Below are positions 1 to 7,241 of a stretch of 54,318 nt of DNA, one piece after another. Position 1 is the stretch's first letter. Each line of letters starts with the position of its first letter. Where the stretch lies: positions 1-54,318 of the forward strand of contig JAHEMR010000037.1 in NCBI GenBank assembly GCA_024643545.1. The letters are read 5' to 3'. Origin of the DNA: Crocinitomicaceae bacterium (lineage in GTDB: Bacteria > Bacteroidota > Bacteroidia > Flavobacteriales_D > Crocinitomicaceae). Position numbers and translations under genes: made by a program. Below the pieces are notes generated by a model, which searched no databases, had not been told where the DNA came from, and worked only from the letters and a program-made list of their open reading frames with translations.

Positions 1-127
1 ATGTTCCACCAAAATATCTGGCAAGAACAGTTTTAATAAGTCAAGGTAATTATCCAAGGGTCTTTTTTATGCAAAAATCAGCATTATATTCAAATCCCTC
101 CCCAACTTTTGGTTATGATCCGAGAAA

Positions 128-167
128 ACAAAAAAAGCCCAAACTTTGCTCAGCAAAGTGGACTTTT
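128..167. terminator. Imperfect bidirectional hairpin terminator
   Basis: An A-run, then an arm ending ACTTTGCT, a short CAGC-centred loop and an arm AGCAAAGT followed by GGACTTTT. The arms pair with small internal bulges and are flanked by A-rich and T-rich runs, so the hairpin could terminate from either side. It lies beyond the 3' end of the minus-strand gene at 294-1238. Assigned by inspection only. Confidence 0.45.
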
Positions 168-193
168 GTTTGAGATGAGCCGCATTTAAGGAA

Positions 194-276
194 TACGCGC
201 AAGCGTAATCCCAGCGGATTCAGATCGTGAAGACAATGGCAAAGATGTTCCGCAGCGGTGTAACTGAAGCGGAACA
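194..276. other. Structured GC-rich intergenic segment
   Basis: Two hairpins stand out in AT-rich DNA. TACGC/GCGTA (194-198 and 203-207) closes a GCAA loop, which is a GNRA tetraloop in RNA. TGTTCCGC/GCGGAACA (246-253 and 269-276) has 8-bp arms around a 15-nt loop. No open reading frame explains the segment. It could be a small RNA, the 3' tail of the neighbouring transcript, or a genomic repeat whose other copies lie outside this window. Confidence 0.3.
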
Positions 277-293
277 GGGTAACTACAATTTAA

Positions 294-1238
294 TTAAAAC
301 TGAATAATTTTCCCTGATTCTTTTAATGTTTCTTCATCCATAAATCGATAAAAGTACATTCCCTTAGGCCAATATCCCATGTTCATTTCCTCATCTTGAT
401 CGATGGTCTTTTCTAGTATCCATTCTCCAGTTGCATTTGTAACGATGAACTTATTTGAGTGTCCATTGGGACAAGAAATATGCAAAGATTGTCTCTCCCG
501 ATCAACATAACACATCATGCCATTCAAATTTGACGAAGCAAAACCAACATCGGATGTTATTCGAACGAGGGAAACGTCATCTATAAAGAAATAGGTAATA
601 TCAATTGGATTATTTTCGATGTTTTGAATTTGTGTATTCGCATTGGATTTAAAATTTCCAATGACAATATGTTCATAAGAGGAATCCGCAACAAATGTAT
701 AGTTCAACTGAGTCCAACTTGTATCATATAACAACGATGTCTGAACACACTGAGGGGAAATAAAACTCATTGGACTTGTTCCATTTTGATATGGCTCTCC
801 AATCGTAAATGCAACCGCTAAATTATTACAGGCACTTCCACCATAATTTCCATTATACACTCCATTGGAAACAAAATAGGTCAATTCGTACGTTTGTCCA
901 ACGATCAAAGGAGCGGAAAAAGCATGTGCGATATACTCTCGGTAATCAACGGAAACACCATGGTATGCAATTATTCCCATGATGGCATTTCCACTGTGGG
1001 GTTGTACGGTCGCATAAAACGTATTCGGTAGATGAACAAGCCCCGATCCATTTGTATGGAAATAATCTGGTGTCCCTCCTCCGCCTTGATTGCATTTTGA
1101 CCATCCATTACATAAACTAGATTGCATGACATTTGTTGGAAGGGCTGAATAGGATTCAAAATCACCATTTTCGATTAAATTTTGAGACCAAGACATTGCT
1201 TGTATCGACCAACATACAAGGAACAGAATTTTTTTCAT
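294..1238 (-). CDS. Secreted protein with T9SS type A sorting domain
   Basis: Predicted exported protein of unknown function. I place the start at 1238 (MKKILFLVCW...), because it opens directly with a signal peptide ending near MSWSQ; an upstream in-frame ATG at 1319 would add 27 polar residues before it. The mature protein opens with NLIENGDFES, the start of a galactose-binding-like, jelly-roll module common in Bacteroidota surface proteins, and it is rich in Asn, Tyr and Ser. The last ~80 residues, with a GMYFYRF segment and a terminal KIIQF, look like a C-terminal type IX secretion sorting domain, so export to the cell surface or medium is inferred. No catalytic motif was recognised. A hairpin at 128-167 lies downstream. 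Confidence 0.75.
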   Translation of the reverse strand: MKKILFLVCWSIQAMSWSQNLIENGDFESYSALPTNVMQSSLCNGWSKCNQGGGGTPDYFHTNGSGLVHLPNTFYATVQPHSGNAIMGIIAYHGVSVDYREYIAHAFSAPLIVGQTYELTYFVSNGVYNGNYGGSACNNLAVAFTIGEPYQNGTSPMSFISPQCVQTSLLYDTSWTQLNYTFVADSSYEHIVIGNFKSNANTQIQNIENNPIDITYFFIDDVSLVRITSDVGFASSNLNGMMCYVDRERQSLHISCPNGHSNKFIVTNATGEWILEKTIDQDEEMNMGYWPKGMYFYRFMDEETLKESGKIIQF

Positions 1239-1453
1239 TTGAATAGCAGGACTATGTGATTTTCTTCCTTCAAAACTATTTATTTTTTCAAAGCTTTCAA
1301 AAAGTTCCGTGAATTTCAAGCCCTTAATCCATTCAATACTTACAGGATTTCACTCCCTAAACTGGTTCACCAAAATTTGATAATGCTGAAAAACAATTCT
1401 GGCTGATTATTAAATTTTGCGACTAAGAATGAAGGGAATATGAGCAGAACCTT
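1239..1453. other. Intergenic stretch without recognisable content
   Basis: This is the first half of a gene-free gap from 1239 to 1712. I see no credible open reading frame, hairpin or promoter here. The rest of the gap holds a REP-like module (1454-1605) and a terminator (1664-1691). Confidence 0.5.
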
Positions 1454-1605
1454 TGTATTATTTCCCTTTATATGGTAGCCCAAGGCATGCCATGGGCTAC
1501 AACAGATACATCTAAGGGAAAATGTTGTTAAATTATACCGATGGGAAAAAAATCGAATGGATTGACAATAAACGCTATTGAGGCTAGGTCATGCCCTAGC
1601 CTACA
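1454..1605. repeat. REP/BIME-like module, copy 1 (152 bp)
   Basis: This module matches 2877-3028 over 152 bp without gaps and with about 4 mismatches. It carries two hairpins in opposite orientation. Hairpin A (1475-1500) has 8-bp arms GTAGCCCA/TGGGCTAC. Hairpin B (1581-1602) has arms AGGCTAGG/CCTAGCCT. Read on the minus strand, B also begins GTAG and shares the GGCATG core with A. A GTAG foot and paired inverted hairpins are typical of REP/BIME elements moved by RAYT-type transposases. No transposase is encoded in this window, so the family assignment is inferred. Confidence 0.65.
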
Positions 1606-1663
1606 CCATTTCTCTTTATAGACAATTTTGAAGAATAACACATTCTGTTTAGTGTTTAAATTA

Positions 1664-1691
1664 AAAACGCCACTTAATTAAGTGGCGTTTT
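1664..1691. terminator. Perfect palindromic terminator
   Basis: A 28-bp perfect palindrome: AAAACGCCACTTAA followed by its reverse complement, with terminal A4 and T4 tracts. It lies 21 bp beyond the stop codon of the minus-strand gene at 1713-2510 and should act as its intrinsic terminator; the symmetry would let it work in both directions. Confidence 0.75.
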
Positions 1692-1712
1692 GTGAATGCA
1701 TGTTTTTCCGTT

Positions 1713-2510
1713 TTATTCATAAAACATACATGGGTTTTTGAAATCTGAATATAAAAAATGAAGAATTGTTCCTAATCCATCATCATAACTTGCATTCCAA
1801 TTATAGAAATAATCAGAATGTTCACAATTCGCTTTTTCAAATGAGTACTTTTTTTCATCTCCTGATTTTTGAAAATAGAATTCAGTACCATTAAAATTTC
1901 TATGGTTAAAAATAGTCGTGTCCTTGTACATTTGTTGATTACCTAAATATTTACCAGATGCAATATCCTTTGTTTTCTTTGATACTTTAATTCCATGTAC
2001 CCATTGGATTTCATCTTGAACTGTCGCTCCATATTGATCCTTATATTTTAATATTTCGAGTCCATTAATTAATCCAAATTCATCACAGCTTATTTTCTGA
2101 TTAAATCCTGTTTTGCTATTTACTTTTTCTCCTTTCACAAAAGCACCATCCTTAAAAGTGATTTTATAGGACATATGGTCCTCTTTGAAACTCCATAAAC
2201 CATCCAAGTTATTATTTTTAAAAGATCCCACTGCACTAGACGAAGTTGTTCCTCCATATGTTTTACCACTCCGACTGAAGTTAAAAGGTCCTTCCAACTT
2301 ATCATTTTTATATGTTCCTGAAATCGTTGTCGTGAGCTCACCTGTTCGTTTAAAAGTAAACGGACCATCTAAAACTCTTTTTCCATCAATTATTTTATAA
2401 ATTGCCGTTAACGTTCCATCATCCAAATACCAACTTGTTTTTGTAGTTACCTTTTGTGAAATTGCATTGAACGCCAACATTAAAATCAAACTAAACATTT
2501 TCCCTTTCAT
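1713..2510 (-). CDS. Secreted MORN-repeat-like protein
   Basis: 265-aa protein with an N-terminal signal peptide (hydrophobic FSLILMLAFNA, then ISQ). Residues ~25-140 repeat a pattern such as GTYKNDKLEGPFNF and GSFKNNNLDGLWSF, matching the MORN or YwqK-type antitoxin-like beta-hairpin repeat that is widespread in Bacteroidota surface proteins. The C-terminal half (~140-265) has no motif I recognise. Function is unknown; these repeats are usually structural. The gene is followed by a strong palindromic terminator. Its upstream region runs straight into the 335-bp duplicated segment starting at 2542, so its promoter may have been altered by that event. Confidence 0.7.
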   Translation of the reverse strand: MKGKMFSLILMLAFNAISQKVTTKTSWYLDDGTLTAIYKIIDGKRVLDGPFTFKRTGELTTTISGTYKNDKLEGPFNFSRSGKTYGGTTSSSAVGSFKNNNLDGLWSFKEDHMSYKITFKDGAFVKGEKVNSKTGFNQKISCDEFGLINGLEILKYKDQYGATVQDEIQWVHGIKVSKKTKDIASGKYLGNQQMYKDTTIFNHRNFNGTEFYFQKSGDEKKYSFEKANCEHSDYFYNWNASYDDGLGTILHFLYSDFKNPCMFYE

Positions 2511-2541
2511 TTTTTCTCTTTTAAAATAGTTCCTACTTATT

Positions 2542-2876
2542 TAGCCAAGTAATCCGCTCCGTTTAAATGGTCTCTGGACTCCATTTTGTTAATGATTGCC
2601 GAAAATTAAGTGAAAATAAAATCCTGATTATATTTCAAAAAATTCAAAAAGTTTAAGTTGTATTCATTGATTTTGGATGCACGGAAAAATCTAATTTTGA
2701 GGCTATGTTACCAGAATCCATTAAAAAACAAATCGAAGTAAAATACGGTCACGCTATTCGATACCCAAAAGATTGTGAAAATTTAGCTATCCATATTACT
2801 TCAGAAATTAAATCCAACATCAGTGCTTCCACTTTAAAAAGACTATTTGGATTTGTGAAATCAGAAAGCAAACCAA
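2542..2876 (+). repeat. 335-bp direct duplication, copy 1
   Basis: Matches 4119-4453 over 335 bp without gaps. The only differences I found are two in the TTTAAATGG/TTTGTATGG stretch and one in CCTGATT/CCTAATT, which gives ~99% identity. The unit includes the upstream promoter region and the first 172 coding bases of the HTH/kelch gene. It ends exactly where the REP-like module starts at 2877. The near identity points to a recent event. Confidence 0.9.
2672..2699 (+). promoter_or_regulatory. Candidate promoter (TTTG-N16-TAATTTTG), copy 1
   Basis: TTTG at 2672-2675 and TAATTTTG at 2692-2699 match the Bacteroidota -33/-7 pattern (TTTG ... TAnnTTTG), although the 16-nt spacer is slightly short. 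The -7 box ends 5 nt before the ATG at 2705, so the transcript would be leaderless or nearly so. The same element precedes the intact gene at 4282. Confidence 0.45.
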
Positions 2877-3004
2877 TGTATTATTTCCCTTTATATGGTA
2901 GCCCAAGGCATGCCATGGGCTACAACAGATACATCTATGGGAAAATGTTGTTTAATTATACCGATGGGAAAAAAATCGAATGGATTGACAATATACGCCA
3001 TTGA
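2705..3004 (+). pseudogene. Truncated HTH/kelch gene fused to REP-like sequence
   Basis: The first 57 codons are identical in DNA to the start of the gene at 4282-5562. At 2877 the homology stops and the frame runs into the REP-like module for 42 further codons before a stop. This leaves the first ~57 residues of the HTH-like domain but no membrane segment and no kelch propeller. The reading frame stays open through both hairpins, so a 99-aa chimeric peptide could be made from the duplicated promoter. I call it a pseudogene because the partner domain is missing, but a dominant-negative or decoy role cannot be excluded from sequence. Confidence 0.75.
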
Positions 3005-3028
3005 GGCTAGGTCATGCCCTAGCCTACA
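2877..3028. repeat. REP/BIME-like module, copy 2 (152 bp)
   Basis: Second copy of the 1454-1605 module. Hairpin A spans 2898-2923 (GTAGCCCA/TGGGCTAC) and hairpin B spans 3004-3025 (AGGCTAGG/CCTAGCCT). Weaker similarity to copy 1 continues for ~30 bp past 3028. Its left edge is the exact breakpoint of the truncated HTH gene, so this module either inserted there or guided the rearrangement. Confidence 0.65.
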
Positions 3029-3199
3029 ACACATTCATCTATGGAAAATTTGAAGAATTGCACTTGGGAAAACCAGCTATTCAAAAAGTTTTATTGGACA
3101 CATGTATTTTTATATCAAAATTGAATTTTAACAATTAAGAGCTTAATAAGAACAACTATTTCGTCTACCTTCAAAATAAACCTTCTTTATTTCAGTAAG

Positions 3200-3934
3200 T
3201 TATGATGCCAAGCTTAAACCAATCATCATGGCTATAAATAGTATGATAACAACGAACATCAAAATTAATGTTTGCTTTTTCTTTTTATTCCTTTTTTCTA
3301 TTAGCTTAACATACCATTTGTTTTTTAATTCATCAAGGCTATCTTGACAATCTTCCATCATTTCAGTTATAGATTTTCCTTCAAAACGTCTAAGTTTTTT
3401 AATCCCCTCACTCGCTTTTTCAATACACGCGTCGGTGAAATTAATTTCTTCATATAACGGTTTCCATAAAGCTTTCTGATCACCTAATGTTTGCTGCTGA
3501 AACTCTGCGTGTGATAGGTCAATTACTCTTTTTATTTTATCAATAGCTGTCTTGGTGATTCGCAAAATAGTTTTTTCAATGTCATCTGCATTATCAGGAA
3601 ATGTGATTTTAGAAATACTACTTTCACTTGAAAAGTTAGCATCAAACATCCACGGCTTGGAAGCACTATCCTCTTTCTTTTTCATGGATAGCTCATACTT
3701 CAATTGTCCTGCTTGTGCTTCAGCGATAATTTCATCTGCACTAGGACCTTTTTTAATGATGATCGGCTGTGAAGGTTTGGAAGTATTTCGATCAGATAAA
3801 TTAGCCATCGATTTTGCCCTATTTTCATCTCTCTTACAATCAGGACAGGTTCCTCTTCCTGTTAGTCCAGCTAAATCACTTGTTGACGAAAATTTTGTCC
3901 CACATTTAGAACATTTTGCTGAGTACGTTGCCAT
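3200..3934 (-). CDS. Zinc-ribbon protein with C-terminal membrane anchor
   Basis: 244-aa protein. Residues 8-33 hold two CxxC pairs (C8/C11 and C30/C33), a likely zinc ribbon. The middle (~60-215) is charged and mostly helical with possible coiled coil. Residues ~222-243 form one hydrophobic segment, which makes this a tail-anchored inner-membrane protein with a cytoplasmic zinc ribbon. No enzyme motif is visible and the function is unknown. The gene sits alone between the two 335-bp direct repeats, on the strand opposite to them, so recombination between the repeats would delete it. Confidence 0.65.
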   Translation of the reverse strand: MATYSAKCSKCGTKFSSTSDLAGLTGRGTCPDCKRDENRAKSMANLSDRNTSKPSQPIIIKKGPSADEIIAEAQAGQLKYELSMKKKEDSASKPWMFDANFSSESSISKITFPDNADDIEKTILRITKTAIDKIKRVIDLSHAEFQQQTLGDQKALWKPLYEEINFTDACIEKASEGIKKLRRFEGKSITEMMEDCQDSLDELKNKWYVKLIEKRNKKKKQTLILMFVVIILFIAMMIGLSLAS

Positions 3935-4118
3935 ATTTTTTTATTTAAATTGTTAAGTTACTACTTTGGATTTCAAGAAAACGGTTAAAAGACTTTCCTT
4001 GTAGAATTCTTCATCTTTCCGTTTCATATTCAATTTCTTTTCAATTTTATTTTACGTCCAGGTTATTTTATTTTTGATTAATCATCCATTACCAATTACA
4101 TTAATTTTCTTACTCACA
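3935..4118. other. AT-rich intergenic stretch
   Basis: This is the first part of a 347-bp gene-free gap. It should hold the promoter of the minus-strand gene ending at 3200, but no clean TAnnTTTG box was recognised. The remainder of the gap (from 4119) is the second copy of the 335-bp duplication. Confidence 0.4.
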
Positions 4119-4453
4119 TAGCCAAGTAATCCGCTCCGTTTGTATGGTCTCTGGACTCCATTTTGTTAATGATTGCCGAAAATTAAGTGAAAATAAAATC
4201 CTAATTATATTTCAAAAAATTCAAAAAGTTTAAGTTGTATTCATTGATTTTGGATGCACGGAAAAATCTAATTTTGAGGCTATGTTACCAGAATCCATTA
4301 AAAAACAAATCGAAGTAAAATACGGTCACGCTATTCGATACCCAAAAGATTGTGAAAATTTAGCTATCCATATTACTTCAGAAATTAAATCCAACATCAG
4401 TGCTTCCACTTTAAAAAGACTATTTGGATTTGTGAAATCAGAAAGCAAACCAA
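4119..4453 (+). repeat. 335-bp direct duplication, copy 2 (parental copy)
   Basis: Counterpart of 2542-2876, offset by exactly 1577 bp with no indels. Here the reading frame continues into a complete protein, so this is probably the original locus and the first copy is the derived one. Confidence 0.9.
4249..4276 (+). promoter_or_regulatory. Candidate promoter of HTH/kelch gene
   Basis: TTTG at 4249-4252 and TAATTTTG at 4269-4276, identical to the copy at 2672-2699. The -7 box ends 5 nt before the ATG, which predicts a leaderless or near-leaderless transcript. Confidence 0.45.
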
Positions 4454-5562
4454 ATAAATACACGTTGGATACCATTGCTCGTTTTTTAGGCGCTGAAAAT
4501 TGGGAAATACTGAATGTCCAAATGGGACATGCTGAAGCACCCATCATTGAATCTCCAACGCGTGAAAATCTAGGCAATGTGGACAATTCAAAGAGGAAAC
4601 CACAAGTGCTTTTTGTCCGTTTGCTTCTCATCGGTTTAATAGGTCTGATTATTATTTTTACGCTTAATAAAAAGGACTTGTTTTTCGCAACTGAATGGAA
4701 GAAAATAGGGAATTTACCTGAAGTTCGTAAATCTGGCGAAGTGCTCTCTTATCAGCATTGCATTTTTTACATCGGTGGAGCTGATGCTGAATATATGCGC
4801 AACAACAATTGGTGTTATTTACCGCAGCCTAAAGTTTGGAAAGAAAAAAAACCAATCCCCACTCCCAGATCTGAAATGGCATGTATTATTTTCAATGGAC
4901 AACTCTATTGTTTTGGAGGATGGCAAGGAAATGAAAAAGGACCTACCGATGTAGCCGAGGTTTACTCCATAAAAAAAGATACGTGGGATACCTTGCCTCG
5001 TTTACCTAGAAAATTAGTTTCCGTTTCTGCGGTGTGTCAAAACAATCGATTTTACATCATTGGTGGCACCTTGGGAAATACACGTAATTTCTTCTACGAG
5101 TATAATCCCATCACAAAAAAATATACGGAACTAATTTGCAAGATGCAAGCAAGAATTCACTTCAGCCTCATGCTTCATAATCACGACATTTATTTAATTG
5201 GAGGGAATTCGTTTTCAAACGGTGAATACAAGATTCACAAAAACGTCGACATTTACCACCTACGAACGAATAAATGGGAATCAAAACCAAGTATTCCGGA
5301 AACCGTTATGAATGGCGCAGGTTATATTCGCGGCAACGAAATTCATGTTGTTGGAGGAAAAAATAAAATTGGTGATCATAAAGATGGCTTAAAAAAAGAT
5401 CATTTCATTTATTCCATCAAAAATGAAACATGGAGAAAAGGTGAAAATCTACCTTTTGGAATTTGCGAGCATAAGATCATAACACATAAAAACCAAATCT
5501 TCCTTTTAGGAGGAGATAAAGACTTTCCTAATCCATCAAAAGAAATGTATCGTTTGAATTGA
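4282..5562 (+). CDS. Membrane-anchored HTH-like/kelch propeller protein
   Basis: 426 aa in three parts. Residues ~1-85 form a helical domain (conserved KDCENLA and STLKRLFGF segments) of a type found at the N-terminus of many Bacteroidota proteins and resembling a helix-turn-helix fold. Residues ~109-128 are one hydrophobic membrane segment. Residues ~145-426 are kelch repeats, with about six GG doublets (165-166, 212-213, 261-262, 307-308, 358-359, 410-411) preceded by aromatic or hydrophobic strands, predicting a six-bladed propeller. The expected topology is cytoplasmic N-domain and periplasmic propeller, a layout that could pass an envelope signal to DNA. Target and ligand are unknown. 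Its 5' end is duplicated at 2542-2876. Confidence 0.75.
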   Translation: MLPESIKKQIEVKYGHAIRYPKDCENLAIHITSEIKSNISASTLKRLFGFVKSESKPNKYTLDTIARFLGAENWEILNVQMGHAEAPIIESPTRENLGNVDNSKRKPQVLFVRLLLIGLIGLIIIFTLNKKDLFFATEWKKIGNLPEVRKSGEVLSYQHCIFYIGGADAEYMRNNNWCYLPQPKVWKEKKPIPTPRSEMACIIFNGQLYCFGGWQGNEKGPTDVAEVYSIKKDTWDTLPRLPRKLVSVSAVCQNNRFYIIGGTLGNTRNFFYEYNPITKKYTELICKMQARIHFSLMLHNHDIYLIGGNSFSNGEYKIHKNVDIYHLRTNKWESKPSIPETVMNGAGYIRGNEIHVVGGKNKIGDHKDGLKKDHFIYSIKNETWRKGENLPFGICEHKIITHKNQIFLLGGDKDFPNPSKEMYRLN

Positions 5563-5623
5563 CTAAAAAACCCAGGTTTTAAATGCCGTTTGTACCGTAA
5601 TTAAAAAACGTTTTATACAATGT

Positions 5624-5690
5624 TGAGGCCCACCCTAGCCTTCAATAGATCCATCCATGAAAGATTGTTGTTAGAGATTGGAAACGAAAT
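5624..5690. repeat. Decayed remnant of the REP-like module
   Basis: The stretch TGAGGCCCACCCTAGCCT followed by CAATAGATCCATCCATGAAAG resembles hairpin B and its downstream flank in copies 1 and 2, but with a deletion that destroys the stem. It lies downstream of the HTH/kelch gene. The assignment rests on partial similarity only. Confidence 0.4.
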
Positions 5691-5692
5691 CG

Positions 5693-7228
5693 CTATTTCA
5701 CTTGAAACACAAGAACCTCATAAGCATCTAAGGTCATTTCCTGCTTGAATGTTACTTTTTTGTCTCGAAGATTCTTGGCTTTTTTGATGTCATCTGCGAT
5801 GCGAAACACTTGTTTTTCGTTGGATAGATTTGCCACCACCAATACGTTCTGTTTTTTGTCCTCGCGGTAAAAACTCAAGACTTTTTCGTTGTTGTTTTCC
5901 GCATTTCGATACATTCCTATGGATAAGGCGCGATTGCTTTTACGCAAGTCAATGGTTTGTTTGTAGAATTGAAACAATGAATTGGGATCATTTTGTTGTT
6001 CTTCCAAGGAAATGCCGTCATTCGCTTTTTGATTTGCGTTGGTCCACCATGCACCGGAGTTTTTGTACCAATGGGACATTCCTTTCCCCTCTCCTATCTG
6101 ATACCAATCAAAAGCTTCTCGGCGTCCAATATCGTTTCCGTCTGTGTTTCCGAAAGAATACACTTTTCCTTTCATTCCGATTTCCTGTCCGTAGTAAATG
6201 GATGGAACGCCTCCCATAAAGAACATCAATGAAGCAGCCAATTTTTGACGTTGGACATCGGACTCCATGGAAGCAAAACGATCCATATCGTGATTTTCTA
6301 TAAAGACTATTTGTTCTTTTCCTACTGGCGTTTTCCCGAGAATGATGTCCGCATTTTTGATGATTTCTGCTTTACTAAAGGACAATATCGCTTGCTGTAA
6401 GCCAAATCCAAACATGCGGTCGATGTCCGCTTTTTCAAAATACTCAAAACCGTAATCGCTCCAATTCGCTTGCTCTGCAACAATTTTCACCGCTGGATTC
6501 ACCTGTCTCAAGGAAGTAATCAAGGGTTTCCAGAATTCAGCGAAGAGATTGGTCAATGTCGGTTTTCCGTCCAAATGATCCATGGCATGATCGAGCCTAA
6601 ATCCATCGGCACCATCGTCGAATTTCCCATCCTTGTTTGGATCCATAAAGTAGGAGAACAAAGCAATGTTGTAATCCAAGACTTTTTGACTTTTCAAATT
6701 CACCGTCGTGGCGTAAATTACTTTTCCGTCAAATCCATTCAGCAAGCGCAAATCAAAGACCATCGAAGCGGGAGTTTGGTGCTTAGCATCGTCGAAAAGG
6801 ATATAGTCACTGTACTTGGAATCAAGGTTTCCAACGGCATCTTTCCACCAAAGGTGTTCGGATGTCACATACTGCGTTTCCATGTCGAGGTAGATTTTCA
6901 TTCCACATCGATGGACCTCTTTCACCAAGGCGATGTACTCTTCCATCGTGCCGAATTCAGCATCAATTTTCTCGAAATCATTGGCGAAATAATTGTGGTA
7001 GCAATCGGACTCGTACAAAGGGAACAACAAAATAGAGGTCACTCCCAACTCTTGTAAATATGGCAATTTCGCTCGAAGTCCATTCAAATCTCCATTCAAA
7101 TCACCATTGCTATCGTAAAAACTACGTTGACACACATGGTAAATGATTTCTCCTTGAGCAACTGAACGCTGACTCCAAGCCATCCATCCGGACAGCAAGC
7201 AAAATGAAAGTAAAATGGTTTTTCTCAT
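5693..7228 (-). CDS. Secreted GH13 alpha-amylase family glycosidase
   Basis: 511 aa with signal peptide (LLSFCLLSGWMAW, then SQ). The GH13 barrel starts at EIIYHVCQRSFYD (~27-39). The conserved regions are readable: GFRLDH with nucleophile D213, IVAEQ with acid/base E252, and ENHD with D314. The C-terminal ~80 residues form the usual all-beta domain. It should cleave alpha-glucans or related alpha-linked oligosaccharides in the periplasm or at the surface; exact specificity (amylase, neopullulanase, alpha-glucosidase) cannot be read. It is the last gene of a minus-strand run that includes a GH92 mannosidase 13 bp upstream, implying breakdown of an alpha-linked glycan. Start chosen at the signal peptide. 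Confidence 0.88.
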   Translation of the reverse strand: MRKTILLSFCLLSGWMAWSQRSVAQGEIIYHVCQRSFYDSNGDLNGDLNGLRAKLPYLQELGVTSILLFPLYESDCYHNYFANDFEKIDAEFGTMEEYIALVKEVHRCGMKIYLDMETQYVTSEHLWWKDAVGNLDSKYSDYILFDDAKHQTPASMVFDLRLLNGFDGKVIYATTVNLKSQKVLDYNIALFSYFMDPNKDGKFDDGADGFRLDHAMDHLDGKPTLTNLFAEFWKPLITSLRQVNPAVKIVAEQANWSDYGFEYFEKADIDRMFGFGLQQAILSFSKAEIIKNADIILGKTPVGKEQIVFIENHDMDRFASMESDVQRQKLAASLMFFMGGVPSIYYGQEIGMKGKVYSFGNTDGNDIGRREAFDWYQIGEGKGMSHWYKNSGAWWTNANQKANDGISLEEQQNDPNSLFQFYKQTIDLRKSNRALSIGMYRNAENNNEKVLSFYREDKKQNVLVVANLSNEKQVFRIADDIKKAKNLRDKKVTFKQEMTLDAYEVLVFQVK

Positions 7229-7241
7229 GATTCTGTTTTTG

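Noticed and set aside
1454..3028. Reading the paired hairpins as ordinary transcription terminators
   Set aside because: Hairpins have no T-run after them, occur as a repeated 152-bp unit with inverted partners, and one copy interrupts a gene.
3552..3956. 134-codon open frame on the plus strand
   Set aside because: Fully antisense to the zinc-ribbon membrane gene, which has clear CxxC pairs and a membrane segment; no domain or start context supports the antisense frame.
6470..7057. 195-codon open frame on the plus strand
   Set aside because: Antisense shadow of the GH13 gene, whose catalytic motifs are complete; composition is that of a reverse-complement frame.
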